Source of the DNA: Diphasiastrum complanatum
Taxonomy: Eukaryota > Streptophyta > Lycopodiopsida > Lycopodiales > Lycopodiaceae
Assembly (NCBI GenBank): GCA_029204225.1
Contig: CM055102.1
Coordinates: forward strand, 23,901,390-23,965,389
Direction of reading: 5' to 3'
Length of the DNA stretch: 64,000 nucleotides
Shown: in pieces, positions 1-11,497 of the stretch
How the letters are laid out: the number at the start of each line of letters is the position of its first letter
Position numbering within the stretch: the first letter of the stretch is position 1
Notes under the pieces: model-generated
Told to the model about the DNA's origin: nothing
Databases searched by the model: none
Seen by the model: only the letters and a program-made list of their open reading frames with translations
Program-made: the position numbers and the translations under genes

Positions 1-1586
1 TTTTCGATTATTATGATCTTCATCCAAAGTTAATTCGTGTAATTGCCTATCTTGTATTTGAAATTAAGAAATTTTCCTACTCTAGGAATGGAGCCAAAAT
101 TGACCACGCCTGAGGTTGCAGTGAAAGAGTTTTGTTCGTTACATAGTGGAAAAACTTTTTTTAATCTTCTGCAAGTTGATAGTTGTATCACACATTCCAT
201 CAATTGTTTATGCCAACCAATTAATGAAATACAATGAATGCCTACTTTGTCAAGCAATTCTATGTTTCAAAGGTTTCATCTATCTAGATAACGGTGACAT
301 CGGGGCTACCTTTCCCACAAGAAGCCGATGCATTGTGAGTGTTGGGCACTACACCTTGTCATGATAGCTAGAAGGCCTAACATAGCGGCCAAGCCTCCAT
401 CAGGTCGTTTTAGTGGGTGAGACCCCTACACCACCTCTACGACGACATGTTCGAGACCTGTACCTCGTGTCTTCAAGAGATGCCATATTTAGAATGTGGG
501 AGGAAAAATGAGAAGGATTTCGGGTCCTTCAATGACAATAACCTCGATGTAAAGTTTCTCCCTTAGCCTAATGGAGGCCTTAAAATAAAACTATTGTAAT
601 ATTAGCATTGGAGCCATTGCTACTTATGGCACCAGTAGCATCATTGTTATAGAACAAGAATGGGAATGTTGCATCATATCACATTCACAAAATCATTTGT
701 ACGCATAAGAAATTAAGATTTATACAAATTTGAAATATTTAGGTTCAATAAGTTATATACAAAACTGAGAATGGGTATTGAGTATGTAGGTGTCATTGAC
801 ATACAAACAAAGCACAATTACAAATTTCTTGGTTTTTCTTATATTTTGTTAATTGTTGGGGCTTTCTAGGAACATGGAAATGAGTGTTCCCATGGTTTGG
901 GAACATGGGAGCACATTACCAACTGCTATGTTTCCAAATTGACATCCATGTGGTTGTTCCTGAACTTGGGAACATGTTATACATCCAGAGAATATGTGTT
1001 TCGATGTCCTTTTTCACTATTTCAACAAGTCCCTTGATTTAAACAATACAAATTGCAAGTCAAAGGGAAGGCTTAGAGTTTGCTCAACTTATAGGAATTG
1101 GAAATTAGATATTGTATATGCCAAAGTGTCCTACTTGTAGAGATTCAACTGCTCGTTTGTTGTGAAGAACTACTAACTAGATTGCACTCAGTACATTGCA
1201 CTAGCACCATTCCATACAATGTTCAAAGTATTCACATTGTGCATCTACATATGCATAGCCTAACATGGAGCATGCAAGCCCCCAAGCGTCTCTTCTCCAC
1301 AATATTGAGGACCTTTCTAATTTATTAGTTATTGTCGATCATTTACCAAATTATTATTAATCATTTATCATTTAACCAATTTATCGATTGATGTTTCAAT
1401 CGTCATTTATCATTTCTTGTCGAAGAAGGGCATAATCTCGACGTTATATATCTCGAAGTAAAGTGCACTTCTCATTGTCTTTCTACATATGCGCATTTTA
1501 TTAAACTAATGTTCTATATGAACCCAAATTTTGGAAGTACACTAAAAGATTATTACAACAAGAACTGTGGAAATCTCTCCAAAATG
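1..1586. other. Intergenic, no gene recognised
   Basis: AT-rich sequence with only short open frames (at most 76 codons) that show no family motif or codon structure. No repeat family was recognised by eye. Confidence 0.5.
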
Positions 1587-2104
1587 GGACTCACAAATCA
1601 ATGTGATTGATCTTCTAAGAGTGTGTGATTGCACATGAATCTATCTCTTTATTGGAGCAAGCAGGATGTGTACCAAAACAGTCCAATCATTGTAAGAGGT
1701 GATCTAAGAGTGGTCCAATCTTTGTAAGAGGTGATTTTAGAGAGGTCCAATCATTGAGCTTCATTGCCATCCATCTTGGATCTTGAGCCACTCCATGAGT
1801 GTGTGAGAGCTTGAGTTGACACTTAGCTTTTTGGATGAGAGTTTGGGAGAGTGAGCTCGAACACTTAGAATTTTTTTCTACATTTCCTCTCTACTTGAGA
1901 GCATTCTCTCTCTACCCGAGAGCAACCAAGTTTTATACTTAGTTTTTTTTTCATCAAATGGTTTCATACAATGTGAATGATAGTTGCATGCTTGTGTGCT
2001 CTTGCCTTGAGGTTGCCTAGTTAGATTGCTTGCTCCAATGAAGAGATAGATTCATGTGCAATCACACACTCCTTAGATGATCAATCACATCGATTTGTGA
2101 GTCC
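1587..2104. repeat. Foldback element with ~77 bp inverted arms
   Basis: The arm at about 1587-1663 and the arm at about 2027-2104 are reverse complements over roughly 77 bases with only a handful of mismatches. They enclose about 360 bp. No coding capacity is visible and no clear target-site duplication was found. The structure fits a foldback or MITE-like non-autonomous DNA element; a chance hairpin of this length is not credible. Confidence 0.7.
1681..1760. repeat. 32 bp tandem repeat inside the foldback element
   Basis: The motif GTCCAATCWTTGTAAGAGGT recurs at 1681 and 1713 and begins again at 1745, a period of 32 bases. The third copy is partial. Confidence 0.7.
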
Positions 2105-5100
2105 TCACACATGTGAAAAGTTGACAAGGACAATTGAAACATTTATCAGACGCAAACAGTGCTACTTTACAAAATTGCAATCACCCACAATGTAACATTG
2201 TTCAATTTCACCCATTTAGATTTCTAAAAAACTTGAATGAAAACAACTACCTAAAATAACATGCAAGATCAATCTAATTTGGAGGTTCATCCATAAAGGT
2301 ATGTGGACGCATTATGCACACAAACTTTTAAAATACAAACACGATTGTTGTTGTGTGACCAGAATGAATTTGACATATTTAGAAATTATGATTAATATAC
2401 CCACTCATATATTACTTCTATCACTCCAATTACTATATTATTTTTTCTCTTGTATGTACTCTCGTGTGTGAACTAGAGTATAATTCCCAATGTCAATTTA
2501 AAGGACAAGATGTCCTGCCTAGCTCACCTCTTATTTGAGAACTTTTTATTTATATGTTACTCCAAAAAAACTCTTAACATATGTACATTATATCTGTTAC
2601 ACTCGCAATTTACTATTATATCCATTTTGAACATGCCCGGTTTAGACAAAGATGATGGTAAAAAATTGAGAAACCAAAAAAAATCCTATCCTTTGCAACA
2701 AGATAAGTTGGGTAGAGTCGCAAGCTCAAGCCCCAGCCACTATGTTAATGAGAAGTAGAAATTATGTGTTCCATGTTGGATTTGTGCTCATAATAAACAA
2801 AGGCAAAGAAAAGATATTGCTCAAATTCATCATTTTTTACTTATTTTTTTGTCGTTAAATGTGATTATAACCTTTTTCATGTTATATATCTAAAGCATTT
2901 GAGTTAAGTGTCAATGTGTGCATTGTGAATCAAGTTTTACGAAAAGGCACATACCTTATGGATGCAGTTTTGCACTAGAGTAATGTTGTATTTTGTTTTA
3001 GGTAGTTCTTGTCATTTTGTGTCGTACCTATGATGAGATAATCAAAGCGAGCAAAATTATGTACATTCATTTGTTTAGTTCTATAGGCTTCAAAATGCAT
3101 TATTGATCTTATGCTGTGAAAAAAAAAGTGGTCTACTTCAATATCAAAAGTTTTATTTACGACGAACTAATAGATTAAGAACAGTTGCATAGCTTTGTAG
3201 ATGTGCCATATGAGCTCCATGTTTTTATCTTGTTTTTGGTGATTGTAGATTGTTGTTAATTTTGGTGTTTGTAGTGTGTGTATGTAGTTAATGGATTAAA
3301 TCAATGAGAAGTGGCAACTCACATGCCAACATTTCTAATGTAGAGACTATGTCATTCTTTATTTATAAAATGAAAAATGAATTAAGTGATAAGAAATTTG
3401 ACTTTTTACATTATGTTGTTCAACTTGAGGTAGAGGCTCAAATAGATGGGCTACTATAGGGTCGAACACTTTTATTATGGTTGAGATTGTAATTGGTCCA
3501 AGTGTCAATTTGTGGCCACTTGGTATAACGGTCAACATTAGCTACATTTTACTGTGCATAGGTCATTTCTTTCCAATTGTTGATTGGAACGTTGTGCCCA
3601 AAATATATATTTTTTATGTTCCAGAATGACTCATTCACATGTGACTCAAAATAAAAAATTGTTGCTAAATTTGTGCATAAAGTTTGGGGTAGTAATTTCA
3701 GAATTTTGAACAAGTGCAATAGAAATTTTGCCATAAAATTACTGATCTAGTGCACTCATTCTAAAGATTCCAATGAAAGCATTAGATATTTTTTGAACAT
3801 TTGTGGTAAAACTATTCACTTGATTTTATGAGTAAACTACAATGAAAATAAATATTAAATGGATCTAGATCTAAAGAATGAGTCTGTGAAGGCCTAGTGG
3901 GAAGAACTCAAAAATTGGATTAAAAACAATGGCTCTTGTGATCCTAGTGAAGAAAAACCCAACTCGATCCATAACAGAGTCGAAAAAGATTACATATTGT
4001 TCATTGAAGCACTAGAACAAACATGTAAACTTGTGTAATGACACATATTGAGATGTGCTCCAAAATGGACTTTTCTTGCATGGAATCAAAATGCATAGGT
4101 TGATGTGTGTCCTTCAAAGATGTAATATAACTCTCTAGTATATACTTCACATTTTTGAATTTTTGTGTAGCATCTGGCACTACAATTATTTATCAAATCT
4201 GGTGATTCAAACATTTGCACCAAAATAGCCTTTGCAATTGCAATGTACAAAATATACCTTGTATTGTCTTGGTCAAGTACAGAGCTTTGAATCCTTGAAC
4301 TTTTGACTTGTTTATACATCACAATAAGCAGCAACAAGCTTATGTGTTTCTTCCTACAAGATAAACGCACTCACTTTCTTATGTTTATTGATGTTGCCAC
4401 CTATCCTTGGTGGACTTTGATTAACTGGATTTGTTTAAAGACTCTATAAACATTCCTTCAAGTGAGCAAAAAGATTTCATTATAGTTATCATTTTGCATC
4501 TAAAGTAAAATAAACATCCCAAATCGAGGGCTTTCACGCGATGCATAAACTCAACCATGAAAGTTTTAGTGTTTAGTTGCTCAAATTATTGCAGAGAATT
4601 ATTCAACTTAGAATAATGAGGATTTTGTTAGCTTAGAGAAAAAAAAGTTGGAAACATGGTAAAGAATTCCTTCATTAATGCAATACCAGACTGCTTACAT
4701 GGTATAGAAGTACCGTCGTTTGTATTATATACCTTTAAAGCCCACAAGAATACATTCAGATGAATAACAAACACACATGACTGCTACTATTCTAAATTGA
4801 CCACTTTCTTGACTGGAGCTCTTGGTATGTTGACTTCTCTCCTCATGGAGGGAGTAGGCCTTAAGGCAAATGCTTACTAGAGTCATGAATATATTTAAAA
4901 AATTTGTCATGCGTGATCCATGTTTGTGCGTTGCAATGCGATAGGTCGGATTGCGATGGCTATTTCAAAATTAGCTGCCGCCAGAGTTTTCCGACCAACA
5001 GACGTTCAATTTGGGAATTTCTACATGCACATTGAATCTCGACATGTCGGATTGTGACATATTATAAAAATTTCACGAAATCCATTGAACGTCCACGTCA

Positions 5101-5122
5101 CAATTCTCGTGATGTGTTACTG
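2105..5122. other. Intergenic, no gene recognised
   Basis: AT-rich sequence with scattered short open frames, none longer than 94 codons and none with a recognisable motif. Possibly decayed transposon sequence, but no family could be named. Confidence 0.4.
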
Positions 5123-5512
5123 TGTTGGGAATGGCTAACAATTGGGTTCGACAACGACAAAGAGTTTCGAAGGTGTTCGAACTATCGAATGTTAAAAAAA
5201 ACTTGTTTCCACTTGTTTTTTAAGCTAACGATTGTTGGAGTTAATCTTACTCCTACTCACTCTAATTGGAACTTTGAAGTAATCATATTTTCTATTAGCA
5301 GGCCGTACACTCACTGGTTTTCACACGTGTGAGGCCGTGGGATCATTAACTTTGATTGTTCTTGCTTGGAAGTGCAGGAATTGTCAAGAAAAGCTAGTTT
5401 TGAGTGCTAATCTTGATCTAGATCAATGATCCAAGTTTCCAATCACTCTTATTGATCTATAATAGATCTAATCAAGATCCATTTACTGATTTTTTGACAT
5501 GGTATTAGAGAC
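5123..5512 (+). mobile_element. Probable Ty1/copia LTR with primer-binding site
   Basis: A block starting TGTTGGGAATGG and ending TTTTGACA (5123-5499) is followed at once by TGGTATTAGAGAC, a one-base variant of the plant copia primer-binding site complementary to initiator tRNA-Met. It shares GCAGGCCGTAC and CACACGTGTGA motifs with sequence near 59610-59645, just before a copia gag fragment. No partner LTR was found, so the 5' boundary is a guess from the TG start. Confidence 0.45.
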
Positions 5513-7555
5513 AAGTCTAAGAGTTTAATGATCTAGATCTCTCCATTTTGTAGAAAGCATTGGTGCTAAAATCAATTTGAGAGAGAGTGGCCTAACCAAA
5601 TGATTATTTCAAACTTTGAAGATATTTGGCCTTAAAAAAAAAGACAGAACATCCTACATGGCTGTGATGGATGTAATGACATATGTAAAACTAGCAATGA
5701 GATATAACAGGTTTAATCTAAACAAAGAAGATTTTGAATCAGCCAAAACATGTAAGTTATGGCAAGATCGATGGCTCATTGATTATCCCAGGCCAGCAAA
5801 TCTGAATTGTAAATCGAGAAGTGTATTTTGCAAAGTGTGTATGTAATAGCCTAAGACGTTGAAAAGCAATTTTGGCTCTATAGGGAGCACAAACATCTAT
5901 GCTAGTGCATGGCTAGACCATGGAATGTATAAGCAACACCAACACATCTATAAAGAGTAAATGAAGGTGGAAAATAAAAGCAATACATGTGGCCAATATG
6001 ACCCTACATGACTAATAAGAAGAGGCACTATGGACTCTTTTATGGTTGCATGCTTCATTGCAAAAGAAAACCTTGCATACATTAAGTTTCAATCTTTGTG
6101 CAATCACTTAGAGTATGTGGAGTAAAGATGATGATAAGAAGCCTTTATCCATGCAATGACAAATTGGGTTAGAAATTCTTTCGAGATACATAGGCAATGA
6201 TGGATTAAACAAACAATCAAGGGAAAATTATAAAGGTTTGCATGCATTGTGCTTGTGCTCAAGATTAGGATGACCGTCATATTGCATCACCACTTGCGTT
6301 GGCACGTGATCCATTGTACATCATTTTACATTGGTTGCACTTGTTTTTGCATGTTAGGGATGATCTTGTTCAATTATTTTGTATTTGTTGTTTTAAATAG
6401 TGATCCATTATTTTGGTACAAATTTAAAATGGACAAAAATGTTGTAGTTTACCATAATGGCATGCCATAAATTTTTGAGTAAAAAATCTGATTATTTAAG
6501 ATTGGATGCAAGGCAAGTAGTTATTATCAAATCCTAGTTGTCTTGGAAATGTGGCACAATGGTTAGCATTTTATTTTCTTATCTCAAGGATCAAACTTTG
6601 TGTGTGCATGGCATCGGATGATGTTTTTTGATTGTTGTCATTATGGAGTTGGGAACGAGGCTCGAGGAAATAAATGAAACCAAGAGTATTTGAATATGTC
6701 ATCAAACAAGACAAAACGTACACAAAATGATTTTTGTGAATGCAAATAAATAATCTTTGTTTGATGATAGTTGTTGGTGCAGTATGCAAGTAGAGAGGTT
6801 GGGCCTGCATGCAAGAAAAAGAAAGGGACATGAATTTTTTGCTATTTATCACTTTGTGTATAGAGGTGCATCTAAAGTGTGGCCATACATTCAAGGAAAA
6901 GAGAGGGGCATACAATTTTGCTATCTACAACTTGCCTATAGAGGTACATTGAAGGGCCTGAGTTCTTGCAATAAAGTCCTTATCAATGTGACAAAGCTTG
7001 CACATGAGACATATTTCTTTAAGTATGAATACTAGAGTATATTAAAGGAATGAGCACTTTGGAGAGGCTATCAAAGTCAATGTGCTTCCAACAAACTAAA
7101 ATGGCAATGTTTGAGTTATCTCCATTGCAACACATGGGAATGGGAGACATGAGACTCTCATTCAATTGCTACAATTGGGTCATTTATAACTACAACAATG
7201 ATTTAGGAATTTCCATTTGTGGTGGAGGATTTGGCTTGTTCTCACACATTTTTGGCCTTGCCTTACAAAGGCAATACTATGTGTTGAGGTCGGTCAATGA
7301 AGTTTGGAAAAAAGTCAACGTTAAAGGATATTTTTTGGTGGCTGTGTAAATTTTAAAGGCTGGAACCTTTGTTGAGGGCCCAAGTAACATGCATTAGTTG
7401 GCATTCTAAAATCCCTAAGAACGGTGCATGCAAATCTAGAACACCCAAAAAGCAAAACCTAAGAAGAGTGCATGAAAGAATGAATGATCCATAATGCCCA
7501 AAAAGCACAATCAAAAGCTTACACAATTGAATTCCTAAGAGATGATTAGAATATC
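5513..7555. other. Intergenic or retroelement-internal sequence, no gene recognised
   Basis: This would be the interior of the element whose LTR ends at 5499, but no gag or pol motif could be read. A ~70 bp imperfect duplication sits at about 6817-6885 and 6897-6962. Open frames of up to 114 codons on either strand show no known domain. Confidence 0.35.
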
Positions 7556-7559
7556 TCTA

Positions 7560-8435
7560 GCTCTCAAATTTGTAAAGGTAAGCTGATCATAGACTGCTTC
7601 ATCGTACTTTTCACTCTTGATCGACTCTGATGTAGCAAGCTCCATTTCATGCCGCTCTTAGAAAATATCACTCTAATGCACTCAACATCTGAGATGGTTT
7701 TGATAGCATCGTCAAGAATGTTAATCTGAGGAGTAATTTGATGTCCCCAACTGCAACAAGGCGGGAGCCAAGTAGCTCTAGCGATCCATGGTGGCAACAA
7801 GAGAGAAGAATTATTGCATGCACAGGCTGGAGAATGAGATAGCCTGGTTGATGAATGCTTAGCACAATAGTGCGATCATCGGACTCCGCCATGCTTCATA
7901 GCATACTTATTATTGGAGAGCAGGTGTCTATGAGAAGCACAATAGGATCGTCAATTACATCCACTCCTATTGAGAATATTTGCCTTCTCTCTTGGATTGT
8001 GCCACTGCTTATTCGTGATCCCACAACGTGTTGTAGACCAAGCTCTCTCATAAGCATTTCCACTCTGGATGCTTTCTCCGAGTTAGGAGTGGACAATGGC
8101 AAGCAAAGGTGAGTGCTAAAAATCAATGTATCGAAGACCATAGTTAGTAGAAACAATGCATGGTGCTACGTTATATAGCCATGGATTCTACGCAAATGAG
8201 CTACCCTCATGAGTTGTCTGTTCACAATAATGATGCTTGATCCACTGATAGGATGAATACAGCCTGCAAGAACCTCCAACAGTGACTTGCCCGCTTCGCT
8301 CCGCCCCAAGCTTTGCATGGCAGCTTAAATCATGAAGAATTTGGAGACGATGACTCTTTATCTCCATATCAATCTCTTCGTGGCTAAAAGCATTATAGAC
8401 GATTTGGATCCAACTGCTACTTGCAATAGGCACTG
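7560..8435 (-). pseudogene. ABCG half-transporter nucleotide-binding domain, broken
   Basis: Reading down the minus strand gives, in order, a beta-strand region (ILHDLSCHAK), a Walker A remnant continuing as GKSLLEVLAG in another frame, ARVEMLMRELGLQHVVGSRI-like sequence, a decayed signature and Walker B (GVDVIDDPIVLLID), the H-loop strand RTIVLSIHQPGYLIL, and HHGSLELLG. This is the order of an ABCG/white-brown-complex ATPase domain. It is disrupted: at least two frameshifts, an incomplete Walker A, SSGTIQERRQ in place of ISGGERRR, and CSP replacing the EPT after Walker B. The transmembrane half is not recognisable. Family assignment is firm; the exact member is not determined. Confidence 0.8.
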
Positions 8436-8689
8436 ATAGTTCCTATCAAATTATTGTGCATGCATGATCTCATCTCAAGTAAAGGTTACGTTATTGAAAC
8501 TTGTGATTATGTATTATATATTTGTTCTGAAACAACTTATTCATCTTGTTGATCCAATTATACAGAGGTTCTTTCTTTTCTAGACCCGCATGCGAAACAA
8601 TTTACCTATTTGCAGGTTTCATCCTCCATGTTAGAGTTCTAAGAATCTTGAATTTATATGTTTACTAATTAAAGAGTTGATCTATGCAG

Positions 8690-8968
8690 GTTGCACTTAC
8701 TGGAAAATAGCCAATTCAGCTCGTTGTCACATTACCTGCACATAATTTTTTGGATTCTGAGAATTTAACCAATATCGACACATCATCGAAAAGTAGCAGT
8801 AGCTTATCCATGGACTAGTTATCAAGGAGTTCTCATGGTGCTGCTAACAGTGTTGGGATTTTCCTAGATCAAATGATGGCACCTTTACGATTGATTGAAG
8901 AGAGGAAGCAGATCTCATAGAATGGTGAATGTTTCCGTTCGATCACTAAATACAAAATTTGCATGTGA
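8690..8968 (+). pseudogene. Possible relic exon of an unidentified gene with in-frame TAG codons
   Basis: After a TATGCAG acceptor-like site, one frame reads as protein-like, serine-rich sequence (LVVTLPAHNFLDSENLTN, then SSKSSSSLSMD) but contains TAG at 8708-8710, 8816-8818 and 8918-8920 before TGA near 8966. The other two frames close quickly and look random. All three TAGs could derive from CAG by C-to-T change. I do not recognise the family. It could also be chance sequence. Confidence 0.3.
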
Positions 8969-9103
8969 TCAAAATCAATGTGCCGAAAAACTAGAATCCT
9001 CTTCCTCTTCTTTCTTATCAGTATGAAACGTTTCTGTGATGGTATTTATTGTCTTTATTGGTGCATGCAATGAAATTCATAGAAAGGCTTAGAAGATTTT
9101 CTT

Positions 9104-9234
9104 TTTGCTCTTTGAGTTTGGTTTCAGCAATTTGCATTGCTTGATACAGCAGCCTATCGATCATAGTTTGTTTCTTTTGCTCTTTGAGTTTGGTTTCAAC
9201 AATTTGCACTATTTGATACAACCTATCAATTGTA
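9104..9234. repeat. 72 bp direct tandem duplication
   Basis: TTTGCTCTTTGAGTTTGGTTTC and about 59 following bases occur at 9104 and again at 9176, with a few substitutions. On the minus strand each copy would encode QI(V/A)ETKLKEQK, but no larger gene is evident. Confidence 0.75.
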
Positions 9235-9239
9235 ACTAA

Positions 9240-9493
9240 TAGTTTTGTTAATGGTCAGAATCTCAGTAAGATTGCAACATTTGCGATTGACATTCTGTCC
9301 AAGCTCAACTGTAAATACAAAAGACTTCTGGTCTCTCCTAGTCAAATTGCATCTTGGACTGTGCTTGAATGAATATCCAAATCTAATTTTGTGATTGTGT
9401 TTTCTTTTGCAGGATATATAGACAATGTCTTTTATAATGGATGAGGAAATGATCGAATTTTCAGAGTTTAGTCCTGAAGATTAGTTTATTGAT
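9240..9493 (+). other. Possible relic exons of an unidentified gene
   Basis: The plus strand at 9262-9369 reads as protein-like sequence (AIDILSKLNCKYKRLLVSPS) ending in TGA. After a TTTTGCAG acceptor-like site near 9411, the frame MDEEMIEFSEFSPED closes with TAG at about 9481. Either could be a last exon of the same decayed gene as the 8690 segment. No family recognised; weak. Confidence 0.2.
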
Positions 9494-9574
9494 GGTTTGT
9501 GTTCGTTGGAATTACGAATATTAAGAAACTGAGATTTTGTCCTGAAGTTATTGATGGTTTATGATCATTGAAAT

Positions 9575-9755
9575 TGCGAATTTTGAGAAACTGAGAAACT
9601 GAGATTGAGAAACAGAGAAACAAATATTCCGAGAAACTGAGATTCTGAGAAACCGAGATTCTGAGAAACCGAGATTCTGAAAAACTGAGATTGAGAAACA
9701 GAGAAACTGAGATTCTGAGAAAATGAGATTGTGAGAAATTGGGATTCTAAGATTT
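9575..9755. repeat. Short tandem array of GAGATTCTGAGAAAC
   Basis: About ten imperfect copies of a 14-18 base unit, GAGATT(CT)GAGAAACYGA. The long minus-strand frame across it, rich in S, Q and F, is a by-product of the repeat. Confidence 0.8.
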
Positions 9756-9765
9756 TCATCATGAA

Positions 9766-11101
9766 TGTTGTGAATAGTGATCGTGAATACTGATCATGAA
9801 CATTGTGAATACAAATCGTGAATACTGATGTGAAATTGTGAATATTGAGAAACGTATATTATGAGATACGCGAATAAATTAGTCTTAGTAGATCAAAGCA
9901 AATACAGAATTAGACAAGGTTATCATTATAGTCAATTCAATTGTTAAGTTTTTCTTATTTTCTTCTTAGCTTGAAAAGCACAGTATTTTATCTTTTACAA
10001 GCACCATGACCAGCAATATTTGCACAAATGGCTATGGACCAAGAGACTATATAGAGCTAGATTTTTTTTCTATTTATCAAATCAACCATGACATTTTCAA
10101 CGTCTTTTCATTTTTTTTGAATCATCACGTTAGTGCAAGCAAGCTTCGACCAAATGTTGTGCAATGCTTTTTGCTAAGTTTAAGAGAAAATGACCGTAAT
10201 GCTTCGATTTGGAAAGAACACTACAAAAATGATCCAATTTTTAAAATCCAATATGAGCACATCACATCATTTGATACATACATAAAACTTTTTACCAACA
10301 ATGACAACTACAATGTGACAACTTATGTTTGTTTTGGTTTTCCAATCATTGTGACAGTGATTCAACAACAACAATTCAAGGAATTGTGACATGCATCAAT
10401 CCAATTGGAACAATGAAAATCATCATTATACAAACAAATACTGACGACAAAGTAGAAGTAAAGAGCCAAACACAACATAGAACCACATATCTCGTCAAAC
10501 AACAAAAAACGAAAGCGATACATATGGACAGAAACGATGAAACAAAATCTACTGATTATTGCGATTTCTTGTGAATATTGATCGTGAATATTCAAATATG
10601 CAAATACGAATCACAAATCCTTGCCAACTCTAAAATTCCAAAATTACGAACATATTTATTGGTCAAATGATGACCAACTATTCTTCTTTTCTTTTAGTCT
10701 TCACAAAAAGTCAAAAACATAAAAAATGACAATATGACATGGCACAATCACAAACTCAATAATCTCACCTATAATCCATTGTAGATTATGTTCTCTAATA
10801 CAACATAATTATAATAATTACCAAAATGCATAACTCATAACCAAAACATAAATCCTTTTTATAAACTTAAAATTACAAATCTTTTCTATTTCTTCTAACA
10901 TTAAAATGTCGATTAAAAACTTGCAACCTAGATTTTCAAAGTACAAAAAAATTTCTCACAACAATATATAAAATGCCTTACTCTTAGATTTGGATCGTGA
11001 AAGCTGTGAATGGTGATCGTGAATATTGTGAATACTGATTGTGAACATTGTGAATATTGATGTGAAATTGCGAATATTGAGAAACGAATATTTTGAGATA
11101 C
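9766..11101. repeat. Pair of ~100 bp direct repeats rich in GTGAATATTGATCGTGAA
   Basis: 9766-9870 and 11003-11101 align along their length, both ending in TGATGTGAAATTGYGAATATT then GAGAAACG and GAGATAC. The motif continues in further partial copies at 10570-10610 and 11105-11220. Same orientation, about 1.24 kb apart. Confidence 0.7.
10006..10389 (+). CDS. Unidentified 127-codon open frame
   Basis: This is the longest unexplained open frame between the flanking repeats. It is rich in N, F, I and Y, as expected from AT-rich DNA, with no signal peptide, membrane segment or domain I can name. It lies between the two ~100 bp direct repeats, so it may belong to a repeat element. Probably not a functional gene. 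Confidence 0.15.
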   Translation: MTSNICTNGYGPRDYIELDFFSIYQINHDIFNVFSFFLNHHVSASKLRPNVVQCFLLSLRENDRNASIWKEHYKNDPIFKIQYEHITSFDTYIKLFTNNDNYNVTTYVCFGFPIIVTVIQQQQFKEL

Positions 11102-11497
11102 TGATTGTGAATAATGAAAAAACTGTGAATAGTGATCGTAAATATTCTGAATAGTGATTGTGAATATTGTGAATACGAATCGTGAATATTGATCGTGAAT
11201 ATCGACCTTCAATATTCTTAAATACAAAAATATTCTACAACATTATTTTGATTATTATGGACTTTCCTAAATACAAATTAAGAATGTTAAAATTTGATTA
11301 CTCAAAATAAAGATAGCGCTTGTTAATCTTGGTTACTTGTGCTAAAATTTCATAAACTGAAAATTACAAATCTTATCGATTTTTTCTAACATTAAAATGT
11401 TTATAAAAAACTTACAACAAACCAATATCCAAATTTTGAAAGTACAAAATTATATTTGCACAAAATAATATCTAACACCAATATCTAAAATGCCTTA
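10861..11497. repeat. Second direct-repeat pair interleaved with the first
   Basis: 10861-10980 and 11351-11497 share AAAATTACAAATCTT, CTAACATTAAAATGT, a TTTTCAAAGTAC-type block and a terminal AAAATGCCTTA. They lie in direct orientation about 490 bp apart, with one copy on each side of the right-hand GTGAATATT block. Confidence 0.7.

Noticed and set aside
6571..7349. Several open frames of 92-114 codons on both strands
   Set aside because: No motif, overlap on both strands, and a local duplication accounts for part of the sequence.
8690..8968. TAG readthrough or an altered genetic code
   Set aside because: DNAJC8 and the other coding remnants use the standard code; decay by C-to-T change explains the TAGs more simply.
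9575..9755. Regular short repeats resembling a CRISPR-like array
   Set aside because: There are no unique spacers of constant length, units are imperfect, and the context is a plant nuclear genome.
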